A stretch of DNA of 18,733 nt from UBA7692 sp964650845 (GTDB taxonomy: Bacteria; Bacteroidota; Bacteroidia; Chitinophagales; LD1), in the NCBI GenBank assembly GCA_964650845.1, contig CAZYXR010000059.1, positions 1-18,733 on the forward strand, in the 5' to 3' direction. The notes under the pieces are model-generated. The model had not been told where the DNA came from, did no database searches, and worked only from the letters and a program-made list of their open reading frames with translations. Both the position numbers and the translations under genes were made by a program. Shown here piece after piece: positions 1 to 7,355 of this stretch. Every line of letters starts with the position of its first letter. Within the stretch, counting starts at the first letter, position 1.

Positions 1-1
1 T

Positions 2-550
2 ACACCAGATGTAATTGCAGGTGGTGCAGCTCAAGTTTGTATCAATCTACCTTACACTTATAACAACACTTCATCTAATAAAGATGGATGGGAAGCAAGT
101 TGGGCATTTGGCGATGCTAACGGCAGCACAGATGTAGCTACCGATGCGTTTTTTGCTTACACAGCTACTGGTACTTACAGAGTAACATTGTCTATGGATA
201 GTGCAGGTTGCAAGTTTGTTGGTCCTGAAAAAAGTGTTCAGGTATTGCCAGCAACAAATGCAGCATGCAGCCCTAATAGTGTAAATGAAATTTCATTTGA
301 GCAATCGGTAGAGTTGATGCCTAACCCAACAAATGGTTTGGTTACTATCAATGTATCAAATCTTGAAAAAGGTATCAGTATTCAAGTGTTCAACATCTTG
401 GGTTCTGAGGTTAAACAATTCACTTCAAAGGATGTAAATGGAACATTCAGCAAATCATTTGATTACAGCGACTTGTCTAAAGGTGCTTATTTGGTAAAAA
501 TCCAAAGCGGCAGCAAAGTGGCAGTAAAACGTATGATTGTAAACAAGTAA
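2..550 (+). CDS. T9SS-secreted protein with PKD-like domain, C-terminal part (5' truncated)
   Basis: This reading frame is open from the first bases of the window to the TAA at 548-550, so the gene begins upstream and only the last 182 residues are visible. The first part has a PKD/Ig-like pattern (WAFGDANGS, then TGTYRVTLS), typical of repeat modules in large extracellular Bacteroidota proteins. The last 75 or so residues form a type A T9SS sorting domain: a PNPTNG motif near the domain start, a VFNILGSEV strand, a LSKGAYLVKI segment and a basic C-terminal tail. Such domains direct export across the outer membrane and are then cleaved, often with anchoring to A-LPS. What the truncated N-terminal part does cannot be told. 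A methionine at 188 is internal to the PKD fold and is not the real start. Confidence 0.9.
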   Translation, partial: TPDVIAGGAAQVCINLPYTYNNTSSNKDGWEASWAFGDANGSTDVATDAFFAYTATGTYRVTLSMDSAGCKFVGPEKSVQVLPATNAACSPNSVNEISFEQSVELMPNPTNGLVTINVSNLEKGISIQVFNILGSEVKQFTSKDVNGTFSKSFDYSDLSKGAYLVKIQSGSKVAVKRMIVNK

Positions 551-572
551 TTCAATCTTTTAGTTTGATACT

Positions 573-608
573 AACAAAGCCTTCCACATGTGGAAGGCTT
601 TGTTGTTT
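573..608 (+). terminator. Intrinsic terminator after the T9SS protein gene
   Basis: Positions 573-604 are a perfect inverted repeat with 16-nt arms and no spacer; an RNA hairpin would open a few bases at the centre (CCACATGTGG). The T-rich run GTTGTTT follows. It lies 22 nt after the stop codon of the truncated T9SS gene. The symmetry could allow function on both strands, but the downstream gene points the same way, so the main role is to end the upstream transcript. Confidence 0.9.
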
Positions 609-621
609 ATAGAATGTATGG

Positions 622-651
622 TTATGCACACATTATGCACGATAATTCACA
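622..651 (+). promoter_or_regulatory. Cluster of three DnaA-box-like 9-mers
   Basis: Position 622-630 reads TTATGCACA, an exact match to the bacterial DnaA-box consensus TTATNCACA. Position 633-641 (TTATGCACG) and position 643-651 (TAATTCACA) each differ at one base. All three have the same orientation and start 11 and 10 bp apart, about one helical turn. They sit between a strong terminator and the hydrolase-parA-parB operon. Origin-proximal parAB is common in bacteria, so an origin or DnaA-titration/regulatory site is plausible, but three short sites can also arise by chance. Confidence 0.4.
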
Positions 652-704
652 GCAAGTTTGTGCGCAAGTGGAGAAGTGATGAAAATGTACTGCTTCCATA
701 CGTT

Positions 705-712
705 TAGCTTTG
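705..712 (+). promoter_or_regulatory. Putative -7 promoter element (TAGCTTTG)
   Basis: TAGCTTTG matches the Bacteroidota -7 consensus TAnnTTTG exactly and ends 17 nt before the ATG at 730. No clear -33 TTTG is seen at the expected distance. Its position would give a short leader for the hydrolase-parA-parB operon and argues against the longer reading frame starting at 658. Confidence 0.45.
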
Positions 713-729
713 CAGCAACTCAAAAATAT

Positions 730-1410
730 ATGAAGGTTACATATTACGGACATGCTTGTTTTGGCGTAGAGGTTGGTGGAAAAAACCTACTCTTCGATCC
801 GTTTATCTCAGGCAATGAATTGGCAAAAAATATAGATATAAATTCAATTCCGGCAGATGTGATATTTGTTACTCACGGGCACTTTGACCATATTGCCGAT
901 GCCGTTGCCATTGCCAACCGCACAGGAGCATTGGTTATTAGTAATTGGGAGGTATGCGATTGGCTGCAAAAGCAAGGATTGACCCAATGCCACCCAATGA
1001 ACACCGGAGGTAAACGCAAGTGGGATTTTGGTACGGTGCGCTGCACTGTTGCGCAACACAGCAGCAGTTTGCCCGATGGCAGTTATGGCGGCAACCCGGT
1101 GGGCTTTATTCTCGAAACCGAGGAAGGCAATTTTTATTATTCGGGCGATACGGCACTTACATTGGATATGCAGCTAATTCCAAATTGGAGTAAGTTAGAT
1201 TTTGCACTGTTGCCTATTGGCGATAACTTCACGATGGGTTATGAAGATGCAGTAGTGGCAGCCGATTTTATTAAATGCAATAAAATAATTGGTTTGCATT
1301 TCGACACTTTCGGCTACATTGTTGTAGATCGCGATAAGGCTATAAAAGCATTTAGCGATGCAGGAAAGGAACTGATATTAATGCCGATAGGCGAAAACAT
1401 TTCACTCTAA
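730..1410 (+). CDS. UPF0173-family metal-dependent hydrolase (metallo-beta-lactamase fold)
   Basis: A 226-residue protein of the metallo-beta-lactamase fold, closest in pattern to the UPF0173/UlaG-like group, whose physiological substrate is generally unknown. The metal-binding motif THGHFDH is at residues 48-54; further likely ligands are His110 (VAQH), Asp140 (YSGDT) and His190 (GLHFD). The frame is open upstream to 658, but the ATG at 730 is preferred: it gives MKVTYYGHACF, the standard family N-terminus, the standard length of about 226 residues, and it follows a -7-like promoter element that would lie inside the longer frame. Only 7 nt separate its stop from parA, so it is probably the first gene of a hydrolase-parA-parB operon. 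No link to chromosome partitioning is implied by the family. Confidence 0.9.
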   Translation: MKVTYYGHACFGVEVGGKNLLFDPFISGNELAKNIDINSIPADVIFVTHGHFDHIADAVAIANRTGALVISNWEVCDWLQKQGLTQCHPMNTGGKRKWDFGTVRCTVAQHSSSLPDGSYGGNPVGFILETEEGNFYYSGDTALTLDMQLIPNWSKLDFALLPIGDNFTMGYEDAVVAADFIKCNKIIGLHFDTFGYIVVDRDKAIKAFSDAGKELILMPIGENISL

Positions 1411-1417
1411 AATTATC

Positions 1418-2233
1418 ATGGGAAAGATTATCACATTAGCGAATCAAAAAGGAGGCGTAGGTAAAACTACCAGTGCTATTAACATTGCTGCAAGTTTGGC
1501 TGTGTTGGACTACAAAGTATTGTTGGTAGATGCCGACCCGCAGGCAAATGCCACATCGGGCGTAGGTTTCGACCCCAAATCGGTAGAGCGCAGTTTGTAT
1601 GATTGTTTAGTAAATGATGCCAGTTTTAGCGAGGCAACTTTAGTTACAGAAACGCCAAACTTGAGTTTAATTCCATCGCATGTAGATTTGGTGGGAGCGG
1701 AGATTGAATTGATAAACCGCCCTAATAGAGAAACTGTTTTTAAAACTCTGTTGGAAGAAGTAAAAGAGCAATACGATTTTATTGTAATTGATTGCTCGCC
1801 TTCGCTTGGGTTGATTACTGTGAATGCTTTAACGGCTGCCGATTCTGTGCTGATTCCCGTGCAGTGCGAGTACTTTGCATTAGAAGGATTAGGCAAGTTG
1901 TTGAATACCATAAAAATAGTACAAACACGCTTGAATCCTAACCTTGAAATTGAAGGTATTTTGCTCACCATGTTCGACCCGCGTTTGCGACTTTCGAACC
2001 AAGTGGTAGATGAAATAAAACGCCACTTTGAAAATATTGTTTTTCATACAATTATTCACCGAAATACGCGCTTAGGCGAGGCTCCAAGTTTTGGTAAGCC
2101 GGCAGTTTTGTATGATGCCGAAAGTAAGGGAAGTGTAAACTATATGAGTTTAGTGCGCGAACTGTTGGCGCGCAACGGCATGGGTACTTTTCCGGAGGGA
2201 GAAACAGAGGTTGCAGACGAAGAAGTTGCATAA
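1418..2233 (+). CDS. parA: Chromosome-partitioning ATPase ParA (Soj family)
   Basis: A 271-residue ParA/MinD-type ATPase. The deviant Walker A motif KGGVGKTT is at residues 11-18, with the signature lysine Lys11; the switch region VDADPQANAT is around residues 38-46, and a Walker B-like FIVIDCSPSLG follows in the middle of the protein. ParA binds DNA non-specifically as an ATP dimer and, with ParB bound at parS, moves newly replicated origins apart. The length is typical of chromosomal Soj-type proteins without an N-terminal HTH, unlike many plasmid ParA proteins. It is 7 nt downstream of the hydrolase and 97 nt upstream of parB in the same orientation. No parS site was seen in the window. 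Confidence 0.96.
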   Translation: MGKIITLANQKGGVGKTTSAINIAASLAVLDYKVLLVDADPQANATSGVGFDPKSVERSLYDCLVNDASFSEATLVTETPNLSLIPSHVDLVGAEIELINRPNRETVFKTLLEEVKEQYDFIVIDCSPSLGLITVNALTAADSVLIPVQCEYFALEGLGKLLNTIKIVQTRLNPNLEIEGILLTMFDPRLRLSNQVVDEIKRHFENIVFHTIIHRNTRLGEAPSFGKPAVLYDAESKGSVNYMSLVRELLARNGMGTFPEGETEVADEEVA

Positions 2234-2330
2234 ATTGAAGGTTCGCTTTTGAGCTATAGAAACTGGAAAAGTTTTTTGCTTTTCTGCTTTGTAAATTACT
2301 CATCGTTTTATGGTGAGCAAAAGATAAATA

Positions 2331-3233
2331 ATGACTAACGAAAAAAAGAAAACAGTATTAGGGAGAGGTTTGGGAGCTTTGCTTGAATCGAATGATACAA
2401 CTGCAAATGTGAAACAGCCCGAAGGTTTTGGCAAGCAAGTAGGTGTGGTGGTAAACATTCCATTAGAGGCTATTGAAGTAAATCCATTTCAGCCGCGTAG
2501 CACTTTTGAGGAAGATAGCTTGCTGGAACTTTCTGAATCCATAAAAATTCACGGTGTTATTCAGCCAATTACAGTTCGTAAAATTGAAAATGGCAGGTAT
2601 CAACTAATAGCAGGCGAGCGCAGGTTGCGCGCTTCTAAGTTGGCGGGTAAAAAAGAAATTCCCGCTTATCTACGAACTGCCAGCGACCAAGAGTCTATTG
2701 AAATTGCATTGATAGAAAACATTCAGCGCGAAGACCTTAATGCATTAGAAATAGCGATCAATTACAAGCGCCTGATGGATGAATGCGAATTGACACAAGA
2801 ACAGCTTTCTGTGCGCTTGGGCAAAAACAGAAGCAGCGTTACTAACTTTTTACGCTTGCTGAAGTTGCCACCCGATATTCAAGCAGCATTGCGCGATGAA
2901 AAAATTTCTATGGGCCATGCAAAAGCCTTGTTGGGTGTAGAGCAAATTACAACTTTGTTGGCATTGTTTAAAGAGGTAGTAGCCAAAGAACTTTCGGTGC
3001 GCCAAACCGAAGAACTTGTTAGAACATCAGAATCTAAACCCGCAAAAAAATCTTCGCCTAAAAAGCCTCAGGTTCCTTATGCTATCAAAAAGTTGGAAGA
3101 CCAACTTTCTTCGGCTTTAAGCACTAAAGTACACATCAAACAAACTGCCGAAGGCAAGGGTGAAATTGTGGTGAACTTCTACACCATTGACGATTTGGAA
3201 AGGCTGACGGAGTTGCTGGGCGAGCGCAAGTAG
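2331..3233 (+). CDS. parB: Chromosome-partitioning protein ParB (Spo0J family)
   Basis: A 300-residue ParB. The N-terminus KTVLGRGLGALL is the typical conserved lead-in that contacts ParA. The CTP-binding/ParB-N domain follows, with NPFQPRSTF (residues 51-59) and the GERRLRASKLAG motif (95-106), then ENIQRED (129-135), and a central HTH (about 155-175, with LTQEQLS and KNRSSVTNFLRL) that recognises parS. After a Lys/Pro/Ser-rich linker around 230-245, the C-terminus forms the dimerisation domain. ParB loads at parS, slides as a CTP-dependent clamp and stimulates the ParA ATPase. It is downstream of parA; a weak hairpin lies just ahead of its ATG. Confidence 0.96.
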   Translation: MTNEKKKTVLGRGLGALLESNDTTANVKQPEGFGKQVGVVVNIPLEAIEVNPFQPRSTFEEDSLLELSESIKIHGVIQPITVRKIENGRYQLIAGERRLRASKLAGKKEIPAYLRTASDQESIEIALIENIQREDLNALEIAINYKRLMDECELTQEQLSVRLGKNRSSVTNFLRLLKLPPDIQAALRDEKISMGHAKALLGVEQITTLLALFKEVVAKELSVRQTEELVRTSESKPAKKSSPKKPQVPYAIKKLEDQLSSALSTKVHIKQTAEGKGEIVVNFYTIDDLERLTELLGERK

Positions 3234-3244
3234 TTGTGTGCCGT

Positions 3245-3285
3245 ATCCGTAGATTTACGAAATTACAGATTTACTATTTACGGAT
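3245..3285. repeat. Inverted repeat and TTAC-type short repeats between convergent genes
   Basis: The arms ATCCGTAGAT (3245-3254) and ATTTACGGAT (3276-3285) pair over 10 bp with one G-U wobble around a 21-nt loop. Within the region, four 7-8-nt units ending in TTAC follow one another (3252-3281). It lies in the 116-bp gap between parB and the oppositely oriented T9SS gene. It could act as a bidirectional terminator, but no T tract follows on either strand, so that function is uncertain. Confidence 0.35.
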
Positions 3286-3349
3286 TGAACAGCCGATAAT
3301 CTTGATGATATGATAATTTGGGATGAGGGTTGTAGGTTAGTAATATTAA

Positions 3350-3970
3350 CTACTCTTTCAAAAATTTCAATGATTTTTTGTGTCCGTTGTATTGTATTGT
3401 AATGAAGTAAATACCCTTTGTAAGTGATGCAACATTGGCAATACCATTTGTAATAACTACATCCTTTTTTCTACCTGATACATCAAAAATTTCTGCACTG
3501 CTATCTCCAATTTCCTGAAGTACGGGAATGAAAATGAAATCATTTGCGGGATTGGGATATGCTTTAATAACTGATGATTGGAATTCATCAATTGATGTTG
3601 TGGAATTTAATTCTACTTGAGCAGCTACAGATAAATAATGCGTGCTGTCTTTTGCTAAAATCGCATATCGCAAGAAGTAAATCCCTGCACTGACATTGGT
3701 TATTGCAAAAGTTGTAGTTTGTTCAGGCGCATTTGCAGGAAATGTATAATTCTTGTCATAATAAATTGGCAGCATATTAGTATCGGTGTATAAATAACAA
3801 TTTGCTACTCCTCCTTTAACAGCGACATTTTGAGGGATAAATGCTGTAATGGTTAATGTTTTTGATGCGGAATAATTTAAGGTTGGTTGTGGTAAATCGT
3901 AAATTTTAACCTGCGCGTTGGCAGTGAAATTCAAGATAAGTAACAGCAGTAATGAAACAGGCTTGTGCAT
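3350..3970 (-). CDS. Small secreted protein with T9SS type A sorting domain
   Basis: A 206-residue exported protein of unknown function. From the ATG at 3970 it opens with a signal peptide (MHKPVSLLLLLILNFTANAQ, cleavage expected near ANA-Q). An upstream in-frame ATG at 3991 would add seven residues before the basic start of the signal peptide and is less likely. The middle is a beta-rich region of about 100 residues with no motif I recognise, ending in TTFAITNVSAGIYFLRYAI. The C-terminal 75 or so residues are a T9SS type A sorting domain (AYPNPANDF, EIFDVSGRK, LTKGIYFITIQ, KSLKFLKE). It is divergent from the small XRE regulator gene; both flank a 20-bp palindrome, so its transcription may be controlled by that regulator. 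Confidence 0.85.
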   Translation of the reverse strand: MHKPVSLLLLLILNFTANAQVKIYDLPQPTLNYSASKTLTITAFIPQNVAVKGGVANCYLYTDTNMLPIYYDKNYTFPANAPEQTTTFAITNVSAGIYFLRYAILAKDSTHYLSVAAQVELNSTTSIDEFQSSVIKAYPNPANDFIFIPVLQEIGDSSAEIFDVSGRKKDVVITNGIANVASLTKGIYFITIQYNGHKKSLKFLKE

Positions 3971-4010
3971 AATTGTAATGTTGAACTGCAATAATAAAAA
4001 TTAAATCAAT

Positions 4011-4030
4011 ATAGAACATATATGTTCTAT
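4011..4030. promoter_or_regulatory. Perfect 20-bp palindrome, candidate operator
   Basis: ATAGAACATATATGTTCTAT is a perfect inverted repeat with no spacer. It lies in the 92-bp gap between the divergent T9SS gene (ATG at 3970) and the XRE regulator (GTG at 4063). The size and symmetry suit a dimeric HTH protein, and the adjacent regulator is the obvious candidate ligand. There is no adjacent T tract and the position upstream of both genes argues against a terminator. Confidence 0.55.
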
Positions 4031-4062
4031 CATTAGCCGCTTACAACTTTGAGTATTGCCAA

Positions 4063-4284
4063 GTGCAATATGTAAAGGATGAAGTCTTTCTGACGAATTT
4101 GGGTAAAAGAATCAGGGATATAAGAATCTCAAAGAATCTGACTCAGTTGGAGCTTGCTGTTTTGTGTAACAATTATGCGGAACAAATCGGAAGGATTGAG
4201 CGCGGAAAATTAAATGTTACAATTTGCACACTCAAAAAAATAGCTGATGCCCTGAATGTAAAGATTGCTGATTTGACGGAATAA
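4063..4284 (+). CDS. Small XRE/Cro-CI-type HTH transcriptional regulator
   Basis: A 73-residue stand-alone HTH_3 protein starting at GTG; the frame has no ATG before the upstream stop at 4012-4014. The fold runs through LGKRIRDIRISKNLTQLELAVLCN (helices 1-2), the recognition helix region NNYAEQIGRIERGKLN, and TICTLKKIADALNVKIADL (helices 4-5), which is essentially the whole protein, with no effector domain. Such proteins act as dimers, often autoregulated; similar-sized proteins include restriction-modification controller proteins, but no restriction or methylase gene is present here. The 20-bp palindrome at 4011-4030, 32 nt before its start, is the likely operator. A CAACTTTG at 4044-4051, one base off the -7 consensus, may be its promoter, though it is close to the start. 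Confidence 0.85.
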   Translation: MQYVKDEVFLTNLGKRIRDIRISKNLTQLELAVLCNNYAEQIGRIERGKLNVTICTLKKIADALNVKIADLTE

Positions 4285-4340
4285 ATAATTTCCAACTAAC
4301 AATCATTAAAAACGATTTGTCTAAACACAGGTAATTGATA

Positions 4341-6128
4341 CTAAGGCGCAACCCTTTCTTCCTCCATTTGGTGAGCATACAAGCCAGCATATATGCCTTT
4401 GCGTTTTAGTAGTTCTTCGTGCGAACCTTGTTCTGCAATAGCGCCATCATCCAATACAAGAATATTGTCGAAGCGGATTAGCGAAAAGATTCTATGTGTG
4501 ATAATAATTGCTGTTTTGCCGCGCAGCACTTCATCTAATTGTTGCTGAATTGCTTTTTCGGTAGTAGCATCTACCGCGCTAAGGCAATCGTCCAGAATCA
4601 ACATATTAGGTTGTTTTATAAGCGCGCGTGCAATGCTGATGCGTTGTTTTTGACCACCGCTTAGTGTTACACCCCGCTCGCCAATCATAGTTTCGTAGCC
4701 ATTTTGAAAGCGTTCTATTTCATTATCTACCGATGCATATCGTGCAAATTTTACAACCTCATTTTGCTTGGTTTCTTCTACTCCAAAAGCAATGTTTTCT
4801 GCCACCGTGTCGCTAAACAAAAATACATCCTGCGGCACATATCCAATTTGATAGCGCAAGTTTCCGAGATTCCATTGGCGCACATCTTTACCGTCAATGG
4901 CAATTGCGCCTTCCGTTACATCATACATGCGCATTAGTAGTTCGGCAATGGTAGTTTTGCCCGACCCTGTGCGACCAATTATTGCCCATCGCTGTCCTGT
5001 TGGAATATTGAATGTTACGTTTTTCAATGCCATAATGCCGGTATCGGGATACACAAAACTTACATTATTGAAAGCGATGTTGCCCTGTAAATTTTCATTG
5101 GCATTACTGTTGTTTTTTATAGTAGGTTGTTGCTGCAAAAACTCATTGATGCGTTTCATTGATGCCGAAGCGCGCTGAATCAAAGATGCCACCCAGCCCA
5201 GCGAACTCACAGGCCACATCAGCATATTCATGTATATGATAAATTCGGCAATGTTGCCCGCAGTTAGATTGCCAGCGCCAACTTCTATTCCACCAAAATA
5301 AATGGTTGCAATCAGGCTTAAGCCAATCAAAAAGTTCATTGCCGGAAAATAGATAGCGTCAATTTTTGCAAGACGTAGGCTTTTAGTTTTATACAGGTTG
5401 CTTTCTGCCTCAAAATGCTGCCCCATTTTTTCTTCGCGGTTGTAAGCTTGCACAACCCTTATTCCCGAGTAATTTTCTTGCGCCTGAGTTGTTAAATCAG
5501 AAAGTTTGGCTTGAATTTCTGTACTAACTTTTTCAATCAGATTGTTTACATAGTAAATAATGAAAGAAAGAATTGGCAAAGGAATCAAAACATACAAAGT
5601 CAGTTTTACATTGATGCTTAACATCGCAGCTACGGCAAAGGCAATGGTAAAAAATAGGTTCACCGAATACATAATGGCCGGCCCTACATACATGCGTACG
5701 CGGCTAACATCTTCGGTAACTCTATTCATCAAATCGCCTGTGTTGTTTCGCTTATAAAAAGCGGTATCTAATTGCTGATAATGGCGATAGATGTCATTTT
5801 TTAAATCAAACTCGATTAAGCGGCTAACCACAATAATGGTTTGCCGCATTAAAAACGTAAACAACCCTTCCATAAGCGCTATGCCCATGTAAATGCAAAA
5901 AAAGATAAAAAGTTCTTTGCCAAGCCCGGTGTTTAAAACACCTTTTATTGCATCGCCTCCGGGTAGTTGTGCTTGTTTTAAGAATGTTGCCACACTATCA
6001 ATAGCATCGCCCACAATACGAGGGTTGTAGGTTCTAAAAGCATTGGAAAGAATAACGAACAAGATACCGCCTATTACACGCAGTTTATGCCGGCCGAAAT
6101 ACTTGTTGAGTGTAAAAAGATGTTTCAA
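4341..6128 (-). CDS. ABC exporter half-transporter (fused permease-ATPase)
   Basis: A 595-residue type IV ABC exporter half-transporter: an N-terminal transmembrane domain of six helices (about residues 15-320) and a C-terminal nucleotide-binding domain. In the latter are Walker A GRTGSGKTT (385-393), the Q-loop glutamine at about 433, the LSGGQKQR signature (489-496), Walker B MLILDD (509-514) and the H-loop His545. Asp514 is at the position usually held by the catalytic glutamate, as in the degenerate-site subunits of heterodimeric exporters such as YheI/BmrC. The partner of such a heterodimer is not in the window. The substrate (lipid, drug or peptide) cannot be told. It is divergent from leucine dehydrogenase; TTTG at 6156-6159 and TATTTTTA at 6130-6137, 18 bp apart on the minus strand, resemble a promoter but lie very close to the ATG. 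Confidence 0.92.
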   Translation of the reverse strand: MKHLFTLNKYFGRHKLRVIGGILFVILSNAFRTYNPRIVGDAIDSVATFLKQAQLPGGDAIKGVLNTGLGKELFIFFCIYMGIALMEGLFTFLMRQTIIVVSRLIEFDLKNDIYRHYQQLDTAFYKRNNTGDLMNRVTEDVSRVRMYVGPAIMYSVNLFFTIAFAVAAMLSINVKLTLYVLIPLPILSFIIYYVNNLIEKVSTEIQAKLSDLTTQAQENYSGIRVVQAYNREEKMGQHFEAESNLYKTKSLRLAKIDAIYFPAMNFLIGLSLIATIYFGGIEVGAGNLTAGNIAEFIIYMNMLMWPVSSLGWVASLIQRASASMKRINEFLQQQPTIKNNSNANENLQGNIAFNNVSFVYPDTGIMALKNVTFNIPTGQRWAIIGRTGSGKTTIAELLMRMYDVTEGAIAIDGKDVRQWNLGNLRYQIGYVPQDVFLFSDTVAENIAFGVEETKQNEVVKFARYASVDNEIERFQNGYETMIGERGVTLSGGQKQRISIARALIKQPNMLILDDCLSAVDATTEKAIQQQLDEVLRGKTAIIITHRIFSLIRFDNILVLDDGAIAEQGSHEELLKRKGIYAGLYAHQMEEERVAP

Positions 6129-6213
6129 TTAAAAATACTGTTGTAAAGTAACTTTCAAAGAGTTGTTTTTATAACAAGGCTAAGTAGGTTCAATAAAAAA
6201 TCTACATTCGCGC

Positions 6214-6221
6214 TGCGTTTG
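6214..6221 (+). promoter_or_regulatory. Possible -7 promoter element upstream of leucine dehydrogenase
   Basis: TGCGTTTG differs at one base from the Bacteroidota -7 consensus TAnnTTTG and lies 24 nt before the ATG at 6246. The -33 element is not convincing. It would drive the leucine dehydrogenase-nusB pair. Confidence 0.3.
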
Positions 6222-6245
6222 CAAAACTAATAATTGGTTGTCGTA

Positions 6246-7355
6246 ATGAGTTCTTTAATTGAAGTGGAAACAACAAATAACAAATCTACAAGTTTGTTGG
6301 CAATGGCAGAAGCCATGCAACACGAGCAAATATTATATTTTAATGATGCAGCAACAGGTTTAAAGGGTTTTATTGGCATTCACGATACTACACTTGGGCC
6401 ATCATTGGGCGGATGCCGAATATGGAACTACAACAATATTGATGAAGCCTTAAAAGATGTTTTGCGTTTAAGCCGCGGTATGACCTACAAATCTTCCATT
6501 AGTGGCATCAATTTAGGCGGTGGCAAAGCTGTAATAATCAACGACAATCCTGCGCAACGCACAGAAGGTTTTTGGAAAAAATTCGGCATGTATGTAGAAG
6601 GGCTTGGCGGCAAGTACATTACCGCAGAAGACGTAGGTACCTCTACTGCCGAAATTGCTTATATGATGCAAGTTACCAAACACCTAAGTGGAAAACCGGT
6701 TGAGCAAGGTGGCGGAGGCGACCCATCGCCATTTACAGCAGTAGGTGTGTTCCTGGGTTTGAAAGCCGCAGCAAAAGCCGCATTTGGCAATGAAGACTTG
6801 TCGGGGAAAAAAGTGTTGGTGCAAGGTGTGGGGCATGTGGGCAGGTATCTTGTAGAGCAGCTTACTAAAAACGGAGCAAAAGTTTTTGTGAGTGATATAA
6901 ACGAAAAGAAATTAAAATCTGTGTCGACAGAGTTTGGCGCATCTGCAATGCCATTGAATGAAATAATTGGTGCCGATGTAGATATTTATGCACCATGCGC
7001 TTTAGGCGCAATTTTGAATGAAGATAGCATTCCGAAATTGAAGTGTGCAGTGGTGGCCGGTGCTGCCAACAATCAATTGGCCGATGAGGTGAGTGATGGC
7101 AATTTACTGCACGAAAAGGGCATCATTTACGCTCCCGATTTTTTGATTAATGCCGGTGGCGTTATCAATTGCTATCAAGAGGTGATAGGCTACGATAAAA
7201 ATGCGGCCATGCAGCGCACCGAAAAAATTTACGATAAAACATTAGAAATCATTCAGCGCAGTGCGGCACAAAATATTTCTACCCACCAAGCGGCAATGGA
7301 TTTAGCAATAGAACGTATAGAAAAAGCGAAAAAGGAGAAGCAGGCATCATGTTAG
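6246..7355 (+). CDS. Leucine dehydrogenase-type Glu/Leu/Phe/Val dehydrogenase
   Basis: A 369-residue NAD-dependent amino acid dehydrogenase; length and motifs match leucine dehydrogenase (about 365 residues) better than glutamate dehydrogenase (about 420-450). The N-terminal domain has the substrate-binding lysine in GMTYKSS (Lys82), the catalytic lysine in GGGKAVI (Lys94) and Asp129 in AEDVGTS. The C-terminal Rossmann domain has GVGHVG (194-199). The reaction is reversible oxidative deamination of leucine or other branched-chain amino acids to 2-oxo acids, which in Bacteroidota also feeds iso-branched fatty acid synthesis. The ATG at 6246 is preferred to the in-frame TTG at 6234. The stop overlaps the nusB start by 7 nt, so the two are co-transcribed. 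Valine or phenylalanine preference cannot be excluded. Confidence 0.9.
   Translation: MSSLIEVETTNNKSTSLLAMAEAMQHEQILYFNDAATGLKGFIGIHDTTLGPSLGGCRIWNYNNIDEALKDVLRLSRGMTYKSSISGINLGGGKAVIINDNPAQRTEGFWKKFGMYVEGLGGKYITAEDVGTSTAEIAYMMQVTKHLSGKPVEQGGGGDPSPFTAVGVFLGLKAAAKAAFGNEDLSGKKVLVQGVGHVGRYLVEQLTKNGAKVFVSDINEKKLKSVSTEFGASAMPLNEIIGADVDIYAPCALGAILNEDSIPKLKCAVVAGAANNQLADEVSDGNLLHEKGIIYAPDFLINAGGVINCYQEVIGYDKNAAMQRTEKIYDKTLEIIQRSAAQNISTHQAAMDLAIERIEKAKKEKQASC

Noticed and set aside
580..597. CTTCCACATGTGGAAG near parAB as a parS site
   Set aside because: It resembles parS palindromes but the centre is CACATGTG, longer than the CACGTG core, and it is the core of a long terminator hairpin.
658..729. 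24-residue N-terminal extension of the UPF0173 hydrolase
   Set aside because: The extension is unlike the family, contains an exact -7 promoter motif, and the ATG at 730 gives the normal length and N-terminus.
2299..2317. Small hairpin (CTCATC / GGTGAG) 14 nt before the parB ATG
   Set aside because: Only six pairs with one wobble and a 7-nt loop; could be chance, and no regulatory partner is visible.
4285..4340. Terminator between the convergent XRE and ABC exporter genes
   Set aside because: Only a 4-bp AATC/GATT pairing is visible, too weak to call.
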